Shown here one piece after another: positions 13,455-14,428 of a DNA stretch of 14,428 bases. Source of the DNA: JAKAJA01 sp037440125. GTDB taxonomy: Bacteria; Acidobacteriota; UBA4820; DSQY01. A model generated the notes under the pieces. The model worked only from the letters and a program-made list of their open reading frames with translations, was not told where the DNA came from and made no database searches. The stretch's first letter is position 1; the number at the start of each line of letters is the position of its first letter. Location of the stretch: NCBI GenBank assembly GCA_037440125.1, contig JBBIUU010000073.1:1-14428 (forward strand), in the 5' to 3' direction. The position numbers and the translations under genes were made by a program.

Positions 13455-14428
13455 ATGAGAAACGAATCAGGTCCGACGAAATCGGCCGCCGGAATGCGCC
13501 TCGCGGTCGTGGTGGCGCTCGTGGTGGGTGCCCTCTGCTCCCTGCAGGCCGCGGCGCAGGTCCCGGCGCGCTTCTACTGGCATTCCCTCTCGGATTCGAA
13601 CGCGTTCCCGCTCATCGTCAGCTCCATGAGCGGCGACACCAACCCCTTCAACCCCGCGGAAATCGTGGAAGCCGATGCGAGCATCGACGGTACCCTGGCC
13701 CTGTTCGGGTACGCGCGCACCTTCTCCCTGTGGGACCGCTCGGCGATGCTCGTGTTCCTGGCCCCGATGGGGCGGGTCTCCAATGACGTCACGATCCTCG
13801 GAAGGTCGGTCAGCCAGTCCACGCGGGGGTTCGGCGACCCCATGGTCGAGTTCGACCTCAACTTCATCGGGCCCAAGGCGCAGAAGACCATCCCAGACGC
13901 CATGCGCTATGAGCCGGGATTCTCCATGGACGTGCTCGCCGATCTGGCGTTACCCATCGGCGAGTACGACAGCCACAAAGCGCTGAACCTCGGGCAGAAC
14001 CGGTGGTACGGGCGCGTTGGGTTCCCGATCGTCTGGCAGCTAGGCTCTTGGGTGCCGGGCCGGCGGACGACCCTCGAGTTCCTTCCCGCCGTGTGGTGGT
14101 ACGGGAACAACAACGACTTCGTCGGGCAGACCCTGAAGACCGATCCGAAGTTCCAGCTGGACGCCCACCTCACCCGCGACTTCACGGACAAGTTCTGGGG
14201 ATCCCTCGACGCGTTCTACGCCAACGGGGGCAAGTCGACCATCGACGGTTTCGCGGGCGAGAAGATCAACACCCTCAGCGTCGGCGTCACCTTCGCCTAT
14301 CAGATCAACCCGAACCTCGGCCTCACCCTGGGCTACAAGTCCACCGTCAACGACAACGCACCCACGGATGTCCGCCAGGACGGGTTCATGTTCACCCTCA
14401 TCTTCGGGTGGAACAAGACCATCGAGGG
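13455..14428 (+). CDS. Outer-membrane transporter-type beta-barrel (MetA-pathway family), C-terminus at window edge
   Basis: The frame is open from ATG 13455 to the right edge (324 codons plus two bases). The signal peptide runs to about residue 35 (MRLAVVVALVVGALCSLQAAAQ preceded by a polar stretch; ATG 13494 would be a shorter start but has no ribosome binding site, whereas GGAGGG sits before 13455). The mature sequence fits the 'MetA-pathway of phenol degradation' barrel family (Phenol_MetA_deg), with FGYARTFSLWDRSAMLVFLAP, the conserved FGDPMVEFDLNFIGP, DLALPIGEYD, YGRVGFPIVWQLG, LEFLPAVWWYGNNNDF and the late strand FMFTLIFGWNKT. Judging by this last strand only a few residues are missing. 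Members are predicted channels for hydrophobic compounds. Together with the upstream sulfatase it may handle a sulfated or desulfated substrate (inference). Confidence 0.88.
   Translation, partial: MRNESGPTKSAAGMRLAVVVALVVGALCSLQAAAQVPARFYWHSLSDSNAFPLIVSSMSGDTNPFNPAEIVEADASIDGTLALFGYARTFSLWDRSAMLVFLAPMGRVSNDVTILGRSVSQSTRGFGDPMVEFDLNFIGPKAQKTIPDAMRYEPGFSMDVLADLALPIGEYDSHKALNLGQNRWYGRVGFPIVWQLGSWVPGRRTTLEFLPAVWWYGNNNDFVGQTLKTDPKFQLDAHLTRDFTDKFWGSLDAFYANGGKSTIDGFAGEKINTLSVGVTFAYQINPNLGLTLGYKSTVNDNAPTDVRQDGFMFTLIFGWNKTIE

Overview
This window is high-GC DNA from a Gram-negative bacterium. Support for that: signal peptides throughout, three outer-membrane beta-barrel proteins, one lipoprotein candidate, a sigma-54 activator and strong AGGAGG-type ribosome binding sites. 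The phylum cannot be fixed from sequence alone; the gene mix would fit Acidobacteriota, former Deltaproteobacteria or related soil/sediment lineages, and this is only an impression. No rRNA, tRNA, CRISPR, transposase or phage gene was seen.

Layout. At the left edge, on the minus strand, lies the N-terminal 362 residues of a GAF + AAA sigma-54-dependent activator (start 1086, cut by the window edge). A 195-base divergent intergenic region follows. It holds two copies of a 12-base palindrome exactly 21 bases apart, a further inverted repeat, and a possible -24/-12 promoter. From 1282 to the right edge, all 13 genes are on the plus strand: a small STAS-like protein, a beta-barrel protein, then (after a 200-base gap with a degenerate 7-base tandem repeat) a DUF2092 protein, a small exported protein with an AGVARRTTRRT motif, a SYLF-domain protein, a second beta-barrel ('neuromedin U' type), a large arylsulfatase with a C-terminal lectin-like domain, a second DUF2092 protein, a second AGVARRTTRRT protein, a DUF2252 protein, an unrecognised lipoprotein candidate, a second (AtsA-like) sulfatase, and a third beta-barrel ('MetA-pathway/transporter' type) that runs off the right edge only slightly before its expected end.

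How it may work together. Eleven of the 13 plus-strand products carry export signals, so the locus reads as one envelope programme: periplasmic sulfatases, outer-membrane channels, lipid-binding-type proteins (SYLF; DUF2092, thought to be LolA/LolB-like) and a lipoprotein, under a possible GAF-sensing sigma-54 activator. The DUF2092 + small-protein pair occurs twice as a repeated module. A role in handling sulfated organic compounds or sulfated lipids at the cell envelope is my inference. The two small proteins, the lipoprotein and the DUF2252 protein have no assigned function that I know of and are the most likely novel parts.
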